Numbered from the stretch's first letter, positions 1 to 8,153 are shown. The stretch: 64,000 bases of DNA from a virus (IMGVR_UViG_3300038417_000475:1-64000); one strand, 5' to 3'. A program made the numbers and translations. The notes: generated by a model not told the origin, from the sequence alone.

Positions 1-441
1 TACCCTGCCAGGTTTGCCGGCGGGCTGGATCCCGAGTTGGTCGATGATTGGGTCGCCGAGGAGCTGCGGTCGCTGCGGATAGACGAGGTATTTCTCTCCG
101 CGGATTCCTACGCCGGGCTTCAAGGGCTGAAGAAAGCGGCAGAGAAGCTCTCCTTCCTGAGCGATAAATCGAAGAGGCTGCGCTGCTATGTCCTGTGCGC
201 CTATGGCTCGGACACGCCGGCCAAGGCGGAGGGGCGATTATGGCAGGTAGTCAAGGCAGGGTGTACCCCTTTTGCCCAGCTCTACCAGCCCCCGGATAAA
301 TTTGTGGAGTACTCCCAGGAATGGCAGGACCTGGCGCGGAAATTTATGCGCCCTGCGATAGTGGCTGCCTTGAAGCGGAAAAGGGAGCGGGCTGCTGATA
401 AGTTAGGTAACCTCCGGGGTGGACGGTCACTCGAGGGGTAA
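1..441 (+). CDS. Radical SAM-like protein, C-terminal part (partial)
   Basis: The reading frame is open from the first base, so this is the 3' end of a longer gene; the first in-frame start codon (TTG at 37) is probably internal. The stretch with CYVLCAYGSDTPAKAEGRL followed by TPFAQLYQP and a final EWQDLARKFMRPA resembles the C-terminus of radical SAM or B12-binding-like proteins found in phage genomes. The diagnostic CxxxCxxC cluster would lie upstream of the window, so the family is judged only from the tail. The end is basic and probably disordered. It is followed after 14 bases by an ASCH-like gene on the same strand. Confidence 0.5.
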   Translation, partial: YPARFAGGLDPELVDDWVAEELRSLRIDEVFLSADSYAGLQGLKKAAEKLSFLSDKSKRLRCYVLCAYGSDTPAKAEGRLWQVVKAGCTPFAQLYQPPDKFVEYSQEWQDLARKFMRPAIVAALKRKRERAADKLGNLRGGRSLEG

Positions 442-455
442 ACTGGCAGAGGTTA

Positions 456-794
456 ATGTACCTGGTGTGGACGGTAAACAAGATGGGTAAAACCATTACC
501 CGCTTCCCCTTTCAGCCTGAATGGGAGCAGAAGATGCTCAGTGGCGAAAAAACGTGTACCTCCAGGAGGACGGTCTTCGGTCTGGCGGGTGATACGTTTG
601 TCGCCTTTGGCCAGCGGTATCTGATCACCAAGGTAGAGGAGCGATCCCTGGAGGATGTCGCCAGAAACCTCTACCGTCAGGAAGGGTGTCAGAATGTCTC
701 CGAGTTCGTCGGCTGGTGGAATAAGCTCCATCCAAGGCGGGGCTTCCAGCTGAAGCAGGTGGTATTTGTCCACCATTTCAGGAGGCTCGAATGA
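456..794 (+). CDS. ASCH-domain-like small protein
   Basis: 112 aa. The N-terminus (RFPFQPEWEQKMLSGEKTCTSR) followed by a beta-rich segment (GDTFVAFGQRYLITKVEER) and a final FVHHF strand fits the compact ASCH/PUA-like beta-barrel fold, which in known members binds RNA or modified nucleosides. The family call is from pattern only. GAGG lies 6 bases before ATG 456; a second possible start is ATG 483, which would give a more typical ASCH N-terminus. The stop overlaps the next start (ATGA), suggesting translational coupling. Confidence 0.55.
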   Translation: MYLVWTVNKMGKTITRFPFQPEWEQKMLSGEKTCTSRRTVFGLAGDTFVAFGQRYLITKVEERSLEDVARNLYRQEGCQNVSEFVGWWNKLHPRRGFQLKQVVFVHHFRRLE

Positions 795-970
795 AGCTTA
801 TTACAAGGGGAGATAGAGTGCTGTTAGATTGCACAAGGGTGGAAGCATTGTTAATCAAAGATGCCATTCATGATTTTGCAGACTATCGAAAAGAAACAGA
901 GTCATGGGACTCACAAGTAGATGGCCTTATCACAGCGAACATGAACAAGAAATTAGAGGGTGTAGCTTGA
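791..970 (+). CDS. Small protein of 59 aa, unknown
   Basis: A short frame starting MKLITRGDRVLLDC and ending NKKLEGVA. It begins inside the upstream stop (ATGA at 791-794) and its own stop overlaps a TTG start of the methyltransferase (TTGA at 967-970). The double coupling is the main reason to call it a gene. The sequence is mixed charged helix with no recognised motif. Confidence 0.55.
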   Translation: MKLITRGDRVLLDCTRVEALLIKDAIHDFADYRKETESWDSQVDGLITANMNKKLEGVA

Positions 971-1935
971 TTGTGCCGGCAGATGGCGAGCTAAGGGAAA
1001 TGATTGAAAGGGGCTTAGGGCCAGGGACCTTTGCCACGAGGGGTCTTAACCCCTGGGAAGATTATACCGAGACAAAGTCCGGGCTTCTTGTTCCAGGTCA
1101 TGTGGTACAGAAACCTGAGTGGCCGACTGGCGTCGACTTATTTAGCGGGGCTGGCGGATTCAGCCTCGGCTTGATGAGAGCCGGCTTTAGAATTGCTGGC
1201 TGTATAGACAATGATCCCGTTTGTATGCTTACTTACCTGGTTAATCTGGGAAGCCCCAGGACGAAGATATACTTCGTAGAGCCAGAAGATGAAGCCAGAT
1301 GGGAAAGGCTTATCAAACGCCAGTTGAAGGAAGAGAAGCGAGCTGCGGCTAACAATAAAAACGAAGAAGCACAGCATTTCTATGATTGGGACGTGGAAAA
1401 CCTGGAGAAGAGAAACTGGGGTTTTCAGCACCGGCATTATAGTGAGGTTCCGGAATCCCAGGCGGTCGAGGTCGCTGTTCTCGGTGATGCTCGAAAGATA
1501 ACCGGCGAACATTTCCTGGAACTTTTGGGTATGGAGATGGGAGAGATCGATTGTATTTGCGGCGGGCCGCCATGCCAGGGTTTCACCACTGTTGGGAAAC
1601 GGCAGGTCATGGATCCGAGAAATAGCCTGGTCTTTGAATGGGCCCGACTCGTGGTCGAGATGAAACCGAAGACCTGCATCATGGAAAATGTTCCGGGGAT
1701 CGTCAGTATGGTGACTCCGGAAGGGCTGCCTATACTCGATGTGCTGGCCAAGATACTCCAGGATGGCGGAATGGGCCCGGCTGACGCTCTGCGGAAAATG
1801 CTCATACAGACTTCGGGAGCTGGAGCCGTTATCAGTTCAAGCGGGACGCCAGCGAAACCCGGAGCCCCCAAGAAGCTGAAGAAAGAACAGGTTAGAAAAC
1901 AACAGGTTAAGGAGGTACAGCCAAGCCTACTATGA
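967..1935 (+). CDS. DNA (cytosine-5)-methyltransferase, C-terminally short
   Basis: Class I SAM-dependent C5-cytosine methyltransferase. Visible motifs are motif I (VDLFSGAGGFSLGL), the catalytic motif IV with Pro-Cys (GGPPCQGFTTVG) and motif VI (ENVPGI). About 60 residues of charged insert lie between the early motifs and motif IV. After motif VI the protein runs only about 75 residues, ending in a Lys-rich tail; I see no QxRxR motif VIII, no target-recognition region, and no motif IX/X. It may be a catalytic half that needs a partner, or a degenerate enzyme. I place the start at TTG 967, where GAGGG lies upstream and the codon overlaps the previous stop; a longer in-frame start at 904 would overlap the 59-aa gene. 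Likely protects or marks element DNA. Confidence 0.85.
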   Translation: MIVPADGELREMIERGLGPGTFATRGLNPWEDYTETKSGLLVPGHVVQKPEWPTGVDLFSGAGGFSLGLMRAGFRIAGCIDNDPVCMLTYLVNLGSPRTKIYFVEPEDEARWERLIKRQLKEEKRAAANNKNEEAQHFYDWDVENLEKRNWGFQHRHYSEVPESQAVEVAVLGDARKITGEHFLELLGMEMGEIDCICGGPPCQGFTTVGKRQVMDPRNSLVFEWARLVVEMKPKTCIMENVPGIVSMVTPEGLPILDVLAKILQDGGMGPADALRKMLIQTSGAGAVISSSGTPAKPGAPKKLKKEQVRKQQVKEVQPSLL

Positions 1936-2132
1936 GCAAGCCCATTGTGGGTGACCGAATACGAATCAATAACACCGCCCGCGAATTCTTTCGAGGCAAG
2001 GAAGGTATAGTCTCTGAGATCGGTGATGGGCCCTGGGGCTATCGCGTGGTAGATGTGAACGGGTATTGGGTAGAAAACTTCAAGGATACCGAAATAGAGG
2101 TTCAGAAAAGCTCTGTTGTGCGAAGTGGATGA
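1932..2132 (+). CDS. Small KOW/SH3-like protein, unknown
   Basis: 66 aa, beta-rich, with a GDRIRINNTAREFFRGKEG start that resembles KOW or SH3-like barrels (GD-x-V/I-x-I ... G-x-x-G). It is coupled to the methyltransferase by an ATGA overlap, so it is probably co-translated. No catalytic residues are visible. A role in binding nucleic acid or a protein partner is only a guess. Confidence 0.55.
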   Translation: MSKPIVGDRIRINNTAREFFRGKEGIVSEIGDGPWGYRVVDVNGYWVENFKDTEIEVQKSSVVRSG

Positions 2133-2133
2133 C

Positions 2134-2376
2134 ATGAGAGCAGAAAGATTCTGGAACTGGGCCAAAGAGAGAATTAACGAAGATGGCGAGCTCGAGAGGT
2201 TCTGCCCAAAGTGTCAGGAGTGGTGGCCGGCAGACCGTGAGTTCTTTTATAGCTCTGGCCCTAATGGGAAGGAGCTTCACTCTTGGTGTAAGGCTTGCTA
2301 TAACGAATGGAGAAATTCTCGAAGGGAAACCATGCGCGGTACGGTGCGAACCATGAGGGAAACCGGTGCGCATTGA
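2134..2376 (+). CDS. Zinc-ribbon protein
   Basis: 80 aa from ATG 2134, with two CxxC knuckles (FCPKCQEWWP and WCKACYNEW) spaced about 30 residues apart. This resembles the Cys4 domain that accompanies HNH nucleases in phages, but no HNH motif is present. A TTG at 2116 is in frame but lies within the previous gene, so I prefer the ATG just after that gene's stop. The coding end contains the GAGGAGG that serves the next gene. Confidence 0.6.
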   Translation: MRAERFWNWAKERINEDGELERFCPKCQEWWPADREFFYSSGPNGKELHSWCKACYNEWRNSRRETMRGTVRTMRETGAH

Positions 2377-2384
2377 GGAGGTTT

Positions 2385-3032
2385 ATGGAACTGGTAGTCA
2401 GAAAAAGTATCATTGATGGGGTCTTTCAAAGCCACTTGAAGCGGTGGAAGAACGCCGCAAACCAGGACGGTCTCAAGGATAATATCTCGTTCAAAGAGAG
2501 TGAAGTCTGCAAAACTACTGTCGCCAGGCTTCAGGCTCTCAATGAGAGGAATCCCGGAGCAGTGGCGTTCATTGCAAGTCAGAGCCGATTTGCCCGTGAT
2601 GTTCTAGAGGGGTTTATAACAAAGACTGTACCAAGGCCGAAAGAGAAAGCCGCCCAAGAGGAGATCGAAGTGGGTATCGCCTATATGAACGCCATTGTGA
2701 TTGATGGCATGGTCAGTCTGGTAGAGGCATTTGAGAAGGAATTCTTCGCTCAGCACATGGAGAGCCTGATGGGAGACGCTAGGCTCTCTGAATCCGGCAC
2801 CGTCTGGCCGGCCAAGGTAGAAACGCCCGCCTCCGCGCCTTACTGCACAGAGGATACCCCATGTTGCGATCGCCGGGGCAAGCCAGGTCGCGGCAACTGC
2901 CCTGTACTCTGCCCCTGTCATGCCTGCTCGAAAGAGAATCCATGCTGCGACCGCCAGGGCGAATACAATGGTTTTAACTCCGGCTTCGATCGGTTATTCA
3001 CCTGCCCGAATGGGTGTAGCTGCCATGACTGA
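2385..3032 (+). CDS. Protein with Cys-rich C-terminus, unknown
   Basis: 215 aa. The start is ATG 2385, preceded by GAGGAGG; the frame is open further upstream but without a better site. The N-terminal two thirds is helical with no recognised motif. The last 60 residues hold repeated Cys clusters (CTEDTPCCDRRG, CPVLCPCHAC, ENPCCDRQG, CPNGCSCHD), arranged as an imperfect tandem duplication, which suggests metal binding. Its end overlaps the next gene by 8 bases. Confidence 0.6.
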   Translation: MELVVRKSIIDGVFQSHLKRWKNAANQDGLKDNISFKESEVCKTTVARLQALNERNPGAVAFIASQSRFARDVLEGFITKTVPRPKEKAAQEEIEVGIAYMNAIVIDGMVSLVEAFEKEFFAQHMESLMGDARLSESGTVWPAKVETPASAPYCTEDTPCCDRRGKPGRGNCPVLCPCHACSKENPCCDRQGEYNGFNSGFDRLFTCPNGCSCHD

Positions 3033-3246
3033 GAAGAAATACTGTTGCAAATTCTGCAACGGAGAGCTTGTCTTGAAGATCAACAGGCACAAAAAGGCTC
3101 ATGCGGATAGAATTGGGAACATTGTTTTAGATGATCCTGTAGTAGTGGTAGATACACCTTACTATGAATGTTCTGCCTGTGGCTTTACATACACAACCAA
3201 AGAGATTGAAGGCAAATGGAGAGAGGATAAGGTGGTAGAACCATGA
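3025..3246 (+). CDS. Two-CxxC zinc-finger protein (YgiT-like)
   Basis: 73 aa from ATG 3025. CCKFC near the N-terminus and CSACG after a VVVDTPYYE strand give the spacing of YgiT/MqsA-type zinc fingers. No antitoxin HTH follows, so it would be only the metal-binding half. It starts 8 bases before the previous stop and ends in an ATGA overlap with the next gene. Confidence 0.55.
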   Translation: MTEKKYCCKFCNGELVLKINRHKKAHADRIGNIVLDDPVVVVDTPYYECSACGFTYTTKEIEGKWREDKVVEP

Positions 3247-3476
3247 CTATGCCCGGTTTTGTTCTCCTGCCGGCAAAGCCAGGGACCTGCCCTGAATGTG
3301 CCGTAGAACACGAGCCGACATACCCTCACAATAAGCAAAGCCTGTATTACCAGTATCACTTCTATGCTGAACATAAGCGGTGGCCGACCTGGGAAGATGC
3401 TATGGCCCATTGCTCCGATGAGATGAAGGCGTTCTGTCGCCAAGAGCTAACTGCTGCCGGAGAGAAGTTGTCATAA
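3243..3476 (+). CDS. Small Cys/His protein, unknown
   Basis: 77 aa, coupled by ATGA to the previous gene. It contains CPECAVEHEPTYPHNKQSLY and an aromatic segment (YYQYHFYAEHKRWPTWEDAM), an arrangement common among uncharacterised phage proteins. The single CxxC plus His residues could bind a metal. Function unknown. Confidence 0.55.
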   Translation: MTMPGFVLLPAKPGTCPECAVEHEPTYPHNKQSLYYQYHFYAEHKRWPTWEDAMAHCSDEMKAFCRQELTAAGEKLS

Positions 3477-3484
3477 GGAGGATT

Positions 3485-3733
3485 ATGGAACGTCATGAGA
3501 GCCCCAAGATCCCTACAGGCCCGAAAACACAGATAACTGTTGAGGGGGATTTCTTTCCCCGAGGCGGCTTCAAGACCGCCTATTGTAAGGGAGCTCTAGC
3601 CTGGCGTGAGGGTAAGAACCTCACTGAAAACCCATATCCTCTGAAGGGAAATTGCTGCTGGTATAGGCAATGGGAGCGAGGTTGGCATGGGGCTGAAAGC
3701 GGAGCAGTTACCTTCAAGGAAGTATCATGCTGA
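3485..3733 (+). CDS. RMF-like small protein
   Basis: 82 aa, preceded by AAGGAGG. The pattern A-x-C-K-G-x-x-A-W-x-x-GK, then NPYPLKGNCCWYRQWERGW, matches the layout of ribosome modulation factor (A..G..A....G...NPY.......W..GW). RMF proteins dimerise and inactivate 70S ribosomes in stationary phase; phage relatives exist but their role is not settled. The extra Cys pair (NCCW) and an N-terminal extension differ from the E. coli protein. The end overlaps the DUF1643 gene. Confidence 0.5.
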   Translation: MERHESPKIPTGPKTQITVEGDFFPRGGFKTAYCKGALAWREGKNLTENPYPLKGNCCWYRQWERGWHGAESGAVTFKEVSC

Positions 3734-4242
3734 AAACAGCGGTCTTCTCCCCCGACCGGAGGTACCGCTATGCCCTGTGGCGCATCTGGGATATGCGGAA
3801 GCCTGTTTGTATGTTCATCGGTTTGAATCCCAGCACAGCCAACGAGATTAAGGACGATCCGACAACCATACGCTGTATGGGGTTTGCGGCAAGCTGGGGG
3901 TATGGTGGGCACTGTATGGCCAATATGTATGGGTTGGTATCCCGCGACCCTCATGCCCTGAGTATTGGGGACCCGATAGGCCCGGAGAATGATGCCTGGC
4001 TTTTCTATCTAGCTGCTGCGTCGCCAATGGTGGTAGCCTGTTGGGGGCAGATCTGGAAAGATGAGGATGGAAGAAGAGAAGCAGTCATAAAGCTGGTCCC
4101 TAATCTCTACTGCCTGGGGATTACAAAAACTAGGCAACCGAAGCATCCGTTATTTTTACCGCGAGGCACCAAACCGGTGCCATTCCCTGGGAGGTACCTG
4201 GAGGATTATTCCCCTCAACTCAGGTCCCCTCCAGCTTGGTGA
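3727..4242 (+). CDS. DUF1643 family protein
   Basis: 171 aa. The segment RYRYALWRIWD, then CMFIGLNPSTANEIKDDPTT, RCMGFAASWGYGG, NMYGLVSRDP and VVACWG is the DUF1643 signature across the whole protein. The family is widespread on phages and plasmids with no established activity. The start ATG 3727 overlaps the previous stop, with AAGGAAG upstream. Confidence 0.85.
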   Translation: MLKTAVFSPDRRYRYALWRIWDMRKPVCMFIGLNPSTANEIKDDPTTIRCMGFAASWGYGGHCMANMYGLVSRDPHALSIGDPIGPENDAWLFYLAAASPMVVACWGQIWKDEDGRREAVIKLVPNLYCLGITKTRQPKHPLFLPRGTKPVPFPGRYLEDYSPQLRSPPAW

Positions 4243-4247
4243 ACTGT

Positions 4248-4514
4248 ATGCCTAGATTTGCTGTCGCCATTCTCTATCAGAAGATCCCTAAGTACGACAG
4301 GGTGATTTTAGACCACGGTAAGACCCTCCGTTATTTTCAGGGTGATGTGGAGGTAATGAATTGCGATGCCGGGGTTATCCTTACTCCGGAACTGGGGTTA
4401 GACCTTGAATTCGTCGAGGCTGGTAGTGCTGAAGAGGCGATGAAAGATATGATGGATCACTTTGGTAGTCATATCCTCAGAGTAACCGCGAGGGAGGTAG
4501 TCAATGACCGTTGA
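4248..4514 (+). CDS. Small protein, unknown
   Basis: 88 aa from ATG 4248 (GGTGA upstream); a TTG at 4236 in the same frame is a weaker alternative. It has an alternating beta/alpha pattern with a DLEFVEAGSAEEAMKDMMDH helix. No recognised domain. It overlaps the next gene by 11 bases. Confidence 0.5.
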   Translation: MPRFAVAILYQKIPKYDRVILDHGKTLRYFQGDVEVMNCDAGVILTPELGLDLEFVEAGSAEEAMKDMMDHFGSHILRVTAREVVNDR

Positions 4515-4875
4515 ACAGTTTCTTGAAAGAGCGAGAGAGAAAAGTCCTATCCTTGCCCTGGGTATCTTGCTGGACCTGATGCAGCTCCTGGATGAGTACG
4601 AGAGTGAGAAATGCTCCGTTTTGGTCGGCAAGATGCGGGAGGAGCTGCGAAAGACTGGAGAGCTGCCGGAAGAAGAACCTGGGAAGACTGGAGGGCTTGA
4701 AGATGTGGAGATCTGGACGTGTACCCTCTGCCAGGAGACGTTCCACATGATTCTGATAAGCCATGATGGCATCGCGCGGCGATATCGCCCCCTTGAGGAA
4801 GACAAGGAGCTGTACAAAGAACATACGGAACGCCACCAGGCAGAGCATGAAGCCTGGGGCTATACTGTCACATAG
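4504..4875 (+). CDS. Protein with single CxxC, unknown
   Basis: 123 aa. A helical, acidic N-terminal half is followed by WTCTLCQETFHMILISHDG and a late HTERHQAEHEAW; Cys2 plus His residues at this spacing could form a C2H2-like zinc site. No family recognised. Start chosen at ATG 4504, coupled to the previous gene. Confidence 0.55.
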   Translation: MTVEQFLERAREKSPILALGILLDLMQLLDEYESEKCSVLVGKMREELRKTGELPEEEPGKTGGLEDVEIWTCTLCQETFHMILISHDGIARRYRPLEEDKELYKEHTERHQAEHEAWGYTVT

Positions 4876-4884
4876 GAGGCAATA

Positions 4885-5271
4885 ATGATTAGGCTAGATC
4901 CGAATAAGCATCGCCATTATACGCCTGGTGAAGTACTCCATCTCAAAGTAGTTTCTATGCAAGAAACACGCCCTGGCTGGTGGGTGCTGAAAGTCGATGA
5001 TGTGACACCCCTGCCGGGTGCCGAACCAGATGGCTACGGCTGTCATATCTGCGGCATTATCGACAATGCCAAAGAAGACGGAGGCCTCCCGGATGGTTGG
5101 ACAGAGAAGAAGTTCCAGGAAGGTTCCTGCTTTGTCTGCTCGAAATGTCAGGACCAGCCGATTTGCAAAGTCTGTGGCTGTACTGATGAAGGGGCATGTC
5201 AAACTGCGGAGGGGTCCTGCCACTGGGTTGAACCTGACCTTTGTTCGGCATGTGCGGGAAAACCAAAATGA
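4885..5271 (+). CDS. Cys-rich protein, unknown
   Basis: 128 aa with GGAGG before the ATG. The N-terminal half is beta-rich; the C-terminal half holds CHICG, CFVCSKC and the block CKVCGCTDEGACQTAEGSC with CSAC at the end. That last block is a motif seen in many phage proteins of unknown role and looks like a metal-binding knuckle. No enzyme motif is visible. Confidence 0.6.
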   Translation: MIRLDPNKHRHYTPGEVLHLKVVSMQETRPGWWVLKVDDVTPLPGAEPDGYGCHICGIIDNAKEDGGLPDGWTEKKFQEGSCFVCSKCQDQPICKVCGCTDEGACQTAEGSCHWVEPDLCSACAGKPK

Positions 5272-5326
5272 TAAACCCGTGGAGCCAACAGGCTTGAGAA
5301 AACTAAACGCAGTGAGCGGAGTGTGA

Positions 5327-5710
5327 ATGATGGCAGTCTATAGAAGCGCAGTATGCCCTCTCTGTGGTATCTCTCACGGGAAGCGGGTCACCAGGCGAAT
5401 GGAGGGCAGACCTGACATCAAGCTGGAGACAGCGAACTTCTGGACGGGAGTCCAGGACTTTGACCCGGATAAGCCCCTGGGGGTCATCCAGGAAACCACC
5501 GGGAGGGGTAGCTTCCGGACCATCGGCCATTTTGGGCCCGAGGACGATCCTGATGGCTACTTCCCCCTGATTAAAGCCAGGCTGCTCAATGCCTTGAGGG
5601 AATGGGTTGCCAAAGGCTGGATAACGGTGGATGAAGCCCATGATGCGGCCAGGGGAGTCACCTTTACCGCTGCGGAGCTGCAACCTCTGGCTAAGAAACG
5701 GAAGAGGTAA
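5327..5710 (+). CDS. Small protein, unknown
   Basis: 127 aa. It begins MMAVYRSAVCPLCGISHG, which could be half of a zinc knuckle, then a beta-rich middle (DKPLGVIQETTGRGSFRT) and a helical, basic C-terminus. The stop overlaps the next start (TAATG). A 9-codon frame at 5268-5297 upstream is too short to call. Confidence 0.55.
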   Translation: MMAVYRSAVCPLCGISHGKRVTRRMEGRPDIKLETANFWTGVQDFDPDKPLGVIQETTGRGSFRTIGHFGPEDDPDGYFPLIKARLLNALREWVAKGWITVDEAHDAARGVTFTAAELQPLAKKRKR

Positions 5711-6243
5711 TGGAACCGCCACAACTCGATATCACCAAAGCGACCGATGCAGAGATAGAGGCGTTCATCGAATCCATCCACCAGGCCGGCGTGAGGATCA
5801 AGTTTAATATCCGCCTCACGCAGGAGAGTTTTAACGAGTTCTTTGCAGGCTTTAAGTGCCAGCATTGCGGAGTCTGTTGCGCCGGCCTCCCCAATTCCAA
5901 ACCGCCGGTAGGAATCCTGCTGCGGCCTGAAGAGGTGGTATCCCTGGCGGCAGAGAAGAGGGTATCATCCAAGAAATTCAAGGAGGCCTATACCTTCACT
6001 GTCACCGGCCGCAGGGAGCGGTTCATGAAATACCCTTGTCCCTTTTTCTCCGCTGATAAGCAACACCATTGCTCTATCTATGCCAGGCGGCCAGCTGTCT
6101 GTCACTACTTCCCCCTGGCGGGCATGCTGCGGGGCAATGTTTACATAATGGAGATCGACAGCGATTGCCCAGAGGCCCGCAGGGTTGCCTGCGGGATAGC
6201 CAGGCAGATTAGAGACTCCAAGCGTAATCTATTGACAACGTAA
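5710..6243 (+). CDS. YkgJ-type CxxCxxCC cluster protein
   Basis: 177 aa. FKCQHCGVCCAGLP around residue 50, then YPCPFFS, HHCSIYARRPAVCHYFPL, is the full CxxCxxCC family pattern (YkgJ/UPF0153), predicted to bind zinc or an Fe-S cluster. The biochemical role is not established. An extra N-terminal helix (EIEAFIESIHQAGVRIKF) precedes the domain. The TTGACA promoter lies across its last codons. Confidence 0.8.
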   Translation: MEPPQLDITKATDAEIEAFIESIHQAGVRIKFNIRLTQESFNEFFAGFKCQHCGVCCAGLPNSKPPVGILLRPEEVVSLAAEKRVSSKKFKEAYTFTVTGRRERFMKYPCPFFSADKQHHCSIYARRPAVCHYFPLAGMLRGNVYIMEIDSDCPEARRVACGIARQIRDSKRNLLTT

Positions 6244-6260
6244 GAACCGTTCCCCTAATC
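6232..6260 (+). promoter_or_regulatory. Sigma70-like promoter, TTGACAACG family
   Basis: TTGACA at 6232-6237, 17 bases, then CTAATC at 6255-6260. The spacer starts ACGTAAGAACCGTT, which recurs in the promoters near 39480 and 50200. It precedes a 60-base leader and the gene at 6321. Confidence 0.55.
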
Positions 6261-6320
6261 TACCATCAGCGCCCATTTCCGCCGGGAGGCTTATTTTGTC
6301 AAAAATGCCGAGGTGGATAG

Positions 6321-6941
6321 ATGAAAACGGTCAACAGAGGTAAGCTGCTCAAGGATGCCCAGGCCGGCCTCCTGGAGGGCAAGGTTATCATTGCCCCCGA
6401 CCCCATGCGCGACTCCATCACCACTCCGAGGATGAACTGGCTGCCGGTCCGGGTCAAGAAAGGCTATGGGGATTTCGTCGACGGGTACCTGAACCTCCTG
6501 GAGCTGGATTTCAAGTCCCACACAGGCCATGCTAGTGAGGATGAGCATGGTATAATTCACCTCCATGTTCATTCCAACTCGTCCATGGAGCTGCGATATA
6601 AAGCTATACCACCCAAGTGGGCTAAAAAACCGGAACCTATACCACCCGTGCAGGTGGAGATCTGGTACTGGAGAGACACCAAGTACTTGGCAGGAAACGT
6701 GCCAACAGCCCTTGAGCTCCAAAGAGACTATGCCGTGATGTGGCGCGGTACCCAGGCTGGTGTCATCAATGTAGACCGGTTGTTTTCGGATGTGAACCAG
6801 CACCCGGAGAATTACTTCAGCCAGGCTGATGTCAAACAGAAGCTCCAACCGCATCCTCATACATCGATGTCAGTGGGCGATATCATAGTAGTCAACGGCA
6901 GGAAATTCCTCTGCCAATTTCATGGCTGGAAGGAGATCTAA
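6321..6941 (+). CDS. Protein with YodL-like C-terminus, unknown
   Basis: 206 aa, with GAGGTGG before the ATG, first gene after the 6232 promoter. The C-terminus (TSMSVGDIIVVNGRKFLC, then FHGWKEI) resembles the end of YodL-like phage proteins. The centre, with DYAVMWRGTQAGVINV and DVNQHPENYFSQ, also looks like a type seen in large phage proteins of unknown role. No catalytic motif seen. Confidence 0.55.
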   Translation: MKTVNRGKLLKDAQAGLLEGKVIIAPDPMRDSITTPRMNWLPVRVKKGYGDFVDGYLNLLELDFKSHTGHASEDEHGIIHLHVHSNSSMELRYKAIPPKWAKKPEPIPPVQVEIWYWRDTKYLAGNVPTALELQRDYAVMWRGTQAGVINVDRLFSDVNQHPENYFSQADVKQKLQPHPHTSMSVGDIIVVNGRKFLCQFHGWKEI

Positions 6942-7352
6942 ATGGAGAAAGAAGAGAAGGACTGCCCGGGCAGTTGCGTCGGTGCCGGCATTATGCTCGC
7001 CAGGCAAGCCTGGGAGAACCCGGAGCTCACCACTATGCTGTGGGCAGACAATGTAAGGAGTTTGGTCCGTCCGGAAGACCTCCAGGTGCCTCACTCGGAA
7101 CTCGCGGTGCACATAAAGGCTGCTGGCGCTGACGTCATAGCCTGGATGGTGGGGAAGAATAGCTCACATGTTGTCTGGAAAGGTAAGGATGGCTGCTGCG
7201 GCTATGCTGCCGGCGCGGAAACCGAGCTCCTGACCCCTGCCCTGGTCAGCAAAACCAGAGAGATGTTCCCCAAGATCCCGGGAAGCGATCAGGTGCAGCT
7301 CCCCACGGGGGTTGAGTGGACCGCCGAAGACGTAATGAGAAGGGAAGGATAG
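6942..7352 (+). CDS. Protein of 136 aa, unknown
   Basis: Starts one base after the previous stop with GGAAGGAG upstream. N-terminal CPGSCVGAGIMLARQAW and a central GCCGYAAG are small Cys motifs. The rest is mixed alpha/beta with no domain recognised. It lies directly before the papain-like peptidase, so the two are probably expressed together. Confidence 0.5.
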   Translation: MEKEEKDCPGSCVGAGIMLARQAWENPELTTMLWADNVRSLVRPEDLQVPHSELAVHIKAAGADVIAWMVGKNSSHVVWKGKDGCCGYAAGAETELLTPALVSKTREMFPKIPGSDQVQLPTGVEWTAEDVMRREG

Positions 7353-8144
7353 ATGGAAAGAAAGCTCGGATGGCGTAAAGACAAGTTCGATGCCAGGGAT
7401 TACCTTCATTCTACGGCCTTGGTGGTCCCGCCCAGCGCCAATAACCAGGCGTATATTCCCTCGATAAGAGACCAGGGGCAGGAAGGCGCCTGCGTTGGCT
7501 TTGGCATCGGAGGCACTATCACTGCCGTACTGAAACAACTGGGCATCTACGTCGAATGGGTTTCGCCCCGGTATATCTACAACGGTGCCCGCTATATGGA
7601 AGGCACTCTGACGCAGGACTGCGGCTGCGAGCCTGGCGATGCTCTGGCCTGGTCAAAGAAAATGGGCGTCCTGCTCGAGCATTTCTGGCCCTATGTGGAT
7701 GTTCCGCTGGATACCAGTGCCCCATCGAGCAAGAGAGAAAAGGAAGCCGTCAAATACCCCAAGTTTACCTATACCCGTGTGGTAGACGGGCCCAACGGTA
7801 TCTGTTCGGCTCTGGCTGCAGGGCACATAGTCTCGATAGGAACTCCCTGGCCTGACAAATGGATGGATCCACCTAATGGGACTCTACCCGAGGTGAAAAG
7901 CTCTGATTTCGGGCAAGAGGGGCACGAGACATACCTCTTCGGCTATGATAAGACTCTGGTGACCCTCTACTCCACTGGTGTGTTCCCCTTCTTCGGGACA
8001 AATTCCTGGAGTACTGCCTGGGGTAACAAGGGGCTTTACACCATGCCATCCTCAGCCTTTGAGGTCATGAAGCAGATAGGCGGTTATGATGCGTACATCA
8101 TAACCTTCAATAAACCCAAGAAGAAGTGCCTCGGAATCTTCTAA
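7353..8144 (+). CDS. Papain-like (C1) cysteine peptidase
   Basis: 263 aa, full-length C1A-type fold without a visible propeptide. Gln41 and Cys47 sit in RDQGQEGACVGF (oxyanion Gln and nucleophile), His191 in GHETYLFGYD, and Asn217 in GTNSWSTAWG, giving the complete papain triad. Short domains of this type occur on phages and in archaea, where they may process virion proteins or act as hydrolases; which applies here is not shown. No signal peptide is evident. Good RBS (AGAAGGGAAGG). Confidence 0.9.
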   Translation: MERKLGWRKDKFDARDYLHSTALVVPPSANNQAYIPSIRDQGQEGACVGFGIGGTITAVLKQLGIYVEWVSPRYIYNGARYMEGTLTQDCGCEPGDALAWSKKMGVLLEHFWPYVDVPLDTSAPSSKREKEAVKYPKFTYTRVVDGPNGICSALAAGHIVSIGTPWPDKWMDPPNGTLPEVKSSDFGQEGHETYLFGYDKTLVTLYSTGVFPFFGTNSWSTAWGNKGLYTMPSSAFEVMKQIGGYDAYIITFNKPKKKCLGIF

Positions 8145-8153
8145 GGAGAGGAA

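Noticed and set aside
453-776. Minus-strand frame opposite the ASCH-like gene
   Set aside because: Shadow of the plus-strand gene; no RBS and contrary to the coupled operon.
1437-2165. Long minus-strand frame across the methyltransferase
   Set aside because: Lies opposite intact methyltransferase motifs and lacks any recognisable domain.
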